7,074 bases of DNA, taken from Kiritimatiellales bacterium. Lineage in GTDB: Bacteria; Verrucomicrobiota; Kiritimatiellia; Kiritimatiellales; Pontiellaceae. Shown here in pieces: positions 5,235-7,074 of the stretch. Both the position numbers and the translations under genes were made by a program. The notes beneath the pieces are model-generated. The model was not told the origin of the DNA and did not search any database. It saw nothing but the letters and a program-made list of their open reading frames with translations. The number at the start of each line of letters is the position of its first letter. Position 1 is the stretch's first letter. Location: the NCBI GenBank assembly GCA_030630445.1, contig DAOVNC010000182.1:1-7074 (forward strand). The letters are read 5' to 3'.

Positions 5235-6308
5235 ATGAAAATTATCAAAGCAATTTCATACATCATCATCGTTGCAATCGCCGGCGGTTGGCTGGTCTTC
5301 AAATCGCTCACCGTGGATGTCCCGATCGGGCAAGTCGGCGTGCGGATCCAGCAGTACGGCCTCTTCGGGAAAAAAGGGGTGGTGGAGAAGGATTTCGGAC
5401 CCGGATGGCATCGGAACCTGGGGCCCATCGATAAATGGGAGCTGTTCGACAGCACCGTCCAAACCCTGGAAATGACCCGCGAACCCAACCGGGGCGACGT
5501 CCGTAGCGTCGACGACGTCAAGGTGCAGTCGGCGGATGGCTATGCCATCTCGCTGGATGTCACCATCAAGTATCGGATCGCATCCGGGAAAGCCAACCAG
5601 CTCTACCGGAAGCTGGGATCGGGGTCGAAATATAAAACCATTGTCCGCAACGAGGCCCAGAGTGCCTGCATGGGCGCTTTCGGCACCATGAAGACGGAGG
5701 ACTTCTACAACCCCGAAAGAAGGCGGCAGGCCGCCGTCGACGTGCGCGAAATGCTCGTCGGGACGCTCGGGGCAAAGAACATCAATGTGATCGATGTGCT
5801 GATCCGGTCTGTGCAGTTCGACCCCGAGTATGAAAACAAGATCCGCCGGAAAAAGCTGGCCGACCAGGAAGTGGAACTCAATATATCCATGGCTGCGGCC
5901 GAGCGGATGAGCGGTAAAACACAGGTCATTGAAGCGGAAACCACCAAACTGGTTAAACTCGTCGAGAAGGAAAAAGAGGCCGAGCTCATCAGCATGAAAG
6001 CCGAGACCGATCTCCAGATCGCCACCATCCGCGCCAATGCCGGTCGATACGTCACCGAAAAGCAGGCCGACGCCGACCTCATCAACGCGCAGAAAGGGGC
6101 CGAAGGGCTGCTGAAGGTCAGAGTGGCCGAGGCCGCCGGGGAAAAGCTCCGCAACGAAGCCATGCAAGGCAGCGGCGGCAATATTCTCGTGGCCCTCGAA
6201 GCCGCCCAGAATCTCGACATTGTTTCGATCGAAGTCTCCACCGTTGATCTGGACTTCCTCGACCTCGACGCCATGGCCGAGAAACTCGGTGCTGGATCGG
6301 GGGAATAG
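5235..6308 (+). CDS. SPFH/band-7 (prohibitin-type) membrane protein 2
   Basis: Encodes 357 aa. A membrane helix lies almost at the N-terminus (about 5-23), followed by an SPFH domain (about 25-200) with S-A-D-G ... L-D-V-T-I-K-Y-R-I (99-115), a coiled-coil region (about 204-305) rich in Glu, Ala and Lys, and an acidic, Leu/Asp-rich tail (VDLDFLDLDAMAEKLG, 337-352). It shares D-x-T-x-QTLEMT-x4-RGD (72-88), a TEDFY/TEEFY site and KKLADQ (206-211) with the preceding SPFH protein. The start has a strong GGGAGG 7 bases upstream, and only 16 bases separate it from the preceding stop, so it is the third gene of the operon. The pair resembles the hflK-hflC arrangement, but no FtsH gene is in view and neither protein is close enough by eye to be named HflK or HflC. 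Its tail differs completely from that of protein 1, which could give the two subunits different partners. Confidence 0.92.
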   Translation: MKIIKAISYIIIVAIAGGWLVFKSLTVDVPIGQVGVRIQQYGLFGKKGVVEKDFGPGWHRNLGPIDKWELFDSTVQTLEMTREPNRGDVRSVDDVKVQSADGYAISLDVTIKYRIASGKANQLYRKLGSGSKYKTIVRNEAQSACMGAFGTMKTEDFYNPERRRQAAVDVREMLVGTLGAKNINVIDVLIRSVQFDPEYENKIRRKKLADQEVELNISMAAAERMSGKTQVIEAETTKLVKLVEKEKEAELISMKAETDLQIATIRANAGRYVTEKQADADLINAQKGAEGLLKVRVAEAAGEKLRNEAMQGSGGNILVALEAAQNLDIVSIEVSTVDLDFLDLDAMAEKLGAGSGE

Positions 6309-6330
6309 CGAAAGAGTTGTTTAGACGGGA

Positions 6331-6395
6331 TGACAGGATTTTTAGGATCGAATTCCAGTACGTTGGGAAATCCGGTCCATCCTGTTATCCTGTCA
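6331..6395. repeat. GACAGGAT-type imperfect palindrome after the SPFH operon
   Basis: Arms built of the repeated word (AC)AGGAT pair as 6331-6339 with 6387-6395 (9 bp) and 6344-6348 with 6379-6383 (5 bp), separated by a small asymmetric internal loop; a further weak hairpin can form inside. It begins 22 bases after the last stop of the operon. A T5 run (6402-6406) follows after 6 bases, so it may serve as a terminator, but the spacing is poor for a classical one. Tandem ATCCTGT words in inverted arrangement look like a dispersed bacterial repeat. The rest of 6309-6480 has no other clear feature. Confidence 0.65.
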
Positions 6396-6480
6396 AAAAC
6401 CTTTTTGTCGGCTTGAGTGCCGTAGGCAAACCGGCATGTTCCCATCTTTATCAATCTAACCAATAGATAGGAGAAGGGGT

Positions 6481-6597
6481 ATGGCATCGGCAGCAGCACG
6501 GCAGATTTTAGTGGCATCGGACGCGGATTGCACGGATCTGGAAAAGATTGGCTTCGCCGAGCTCGGCGAAGCCCAGCAGTTGAAGAAGGGAAAATAG
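6481..6597 (+). CDS. Possible 38-aa small protein
   Basis: A 38-codon frame starts at ATG 6481 behind a good ribosome binding site (AGGAGAAGG, about 4 bases upstream) and ends in TAG, 9 bases before the ATG of the lipoprotein gene. The product begins MASAAARQILVASDAD and ends QQLKKGK; it has no signal peptide or membrane segment and I recognise no family. It could be a small protein, or a leader peptide coupled to the lipoprotein gene, since that gene's ribosome binding site lies only 1-2 bases past this stop. A perfect 24-base palindrome covers the second half of the frame, so the frame may instead be a chance translation of a repeat or RNA structure. Confidence 0.4.
   Translation: MASAAARQILVASDADCTDLEKIGFAELGEAQQLKKGK
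6550..6573. repeat. Perfect 24-base palindrome
   Basis: The sequence from 6550 to 6573 is its own reverse complement: GGCTTCGCCGAG followed by CTCGGCGAAGCC. As RNA it could form a strong GC-rich hairpin, though with no spacer the central bases must form the loop. It lies inside the 38-aa frame, 33 bases before the lipoprotein start, where it could act as an attenuator, a weak terminator without a T-run, or a mobile repeat. As DNA it could bind a dimer. Confidence 0.75.
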
Positions 6598-6606
6598 CGG
6601 AGGCAA

Positions 6607-7074
6607 ATGCTTAATCGAAAGAGATTTGCTTCTGTGATTCGGGGAACTGCCGCTCTTTTGGCGGTGGTTGTGTTCTCTGGATGCGCGACGCAGAAGGTGC
6701 AGTTTACCTCTATTCCTCCGGGGGTCACGGTCACGGTCGGCAAGAAGCAGGGGATTACGCCCTGTACGTTACGGGTGTCCAAGGAAGAGGGGCCGGCAGT
6801 ATTCCGATTGCCTTCGGGCGAGGAGATGGTTTTGCCATTGTATGGCTTGGACTCGCATTCCAAGGAATCCGTGGAGGCTTCGGGAACGGTTCTTGGCGGT
6901 ACCTTGATGGGGGTCGGCGGGGCGGTGGCAATTGTCGGCGGCGTGGTTTTCTTTGCCGTGCTTGCTTTGGATGGCGATGATGAAGACGATTTGTGGTCGA
7001 GTGTTGAAGAGGACGATGGGAATGATGAACTCCTTGGGTACAGTCTCGTGGTGATGTTGTGCGGGGGCGCGGTG
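6607..7074 (+). CDS. Lipoprotein with PEGA-like segment, 3' end outside window
   Basis: The first 156 codons are present and the frame is still open at the window edge. Residues 1-25 form a lipoprotein signal peptide: basic start (NRKR), hydrophobic core, then the lipobox F-S-G-C with Cys26 as the lipidated residue. Residue +2 is Ala, not Asp, so outer-membrane sorting is likely where an outer membrane exists. Residues 31-58 (VQFTSIPPGVTVTVG ... TPCTLRV) resemble a PEGA-type beta domain, common in surface proteins. Residues 93-121 form a Gly-rich hydrophobic segment with G-x3-G-like spacing, followed by an acidic stretch (DGDDEDD). CGGAGG lies about 4 bases before the ATG. Function is unknown; export and lipidation are well supported, the PEGA assignment less so. 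It may be co-transcribed with the 38-aa frame. Confidence 0.8.
   Translation, partial: MLNRKRFASVIRGTAALLAVVVFSGCATQKVQFTSIPPGVTVTVGKKQGITPCTLRVSKEEGPAVFRLPSGEEMVLPLYGLDSHSKESVEASGTVLGGTLMGVGGAVAIVGGVVFFAVLALDGDDEDDLWSSVEEDDGNDELLGYSLVVMLCGGAV

Noticed and set aside
3890..5521. Minus-strand open frame of about 543 codons opposite the SPFH genes
   Set aside because: It runs antisense to two genes with clear SPFH features, has no ribosome binding site or recognisable domain, and its His/Leu/Phe-rich product is typical of a shadow frame.
6394..6407. CAAAAACCTTTTTG hairpin after the SPFH operon
   Set aside because: A two-base loop and A/T-only stem make it unstable; mentioned only as the source of the T-run after the palindrome at 6331-6395.

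Overview
The window reads as bacterial chromosome with dense genes, short intergenic gaps and many intergenic palindromes. Two 60-base samples in each gene give about 40-43% GC in the 418-1329 gene and about 67% in pgm. Protein style and the mix of palindromic repeats suggest a PVC-group bacterium (Kiritimatiellota, Verrucomicrobiota or similar). That is a weak inference; no rRNA or other marker gene is present to fix it. No tRNA, rRNA, CRISPR array, transposase or integrase is visible.

Left part (1-1438). Bases 1-176 carry no gene I can support, only a large inverted repeat (73-153). A 60-codon remnant of the 3' end of a phosphoglucomutase gene follows on the minus strand (177-356). A lower-GC plus-strand gene (418-1329) follows; it encodes an apparently exported 303-residue protein with a degenerate LysM-like segment and an unknown C-terminal domain. 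The intact pgm 3' end lies on the far side of this gene in the same orientation as the remnant, so the foreign-looking gene sits between direct copies of the pgm 3' end.

Middle (1439-3291). One complete minus-strand gene, pgm (546 aa), encodes a phosphoglucomutase with all catalytic motifs intact. Related palindromic elements lie on both sides: a degenerate one 6 bases past its stop and a perfect 28-bp-stem one just upstream of its promoter. The intergenic region shared with the next, divergent operon also holds a 14-base dyad.

Right part (3292-7074). A tightly spaced plus-strand operon encodes a membrane protein with a zinc-ribbon-like Cys4 motif, a probable winged helix and two C-terminal membrane helices, followed by two related SPFH/band-7 membrane proteins. 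The SPFH pair resembles HflK/HflC or prohibitin-type hetero-oligomers in layout and probably forms a membrane scaffold; the first gene is an uncharacterised candidate partner or regulator. After another palindromic repeat come a possible 38-aa small protein and the start of a lipoprotein gene with a PEGA-like segment, which is cut by the window edge.

The most unusual points are the direct pgm 3'-end duplication around the insert, the similar promoter-like block upstream of two otherwise unrelated genes, the uncharacterised zinc-ribbon/SPFH operon, and the number of distinct palindromic repeats.
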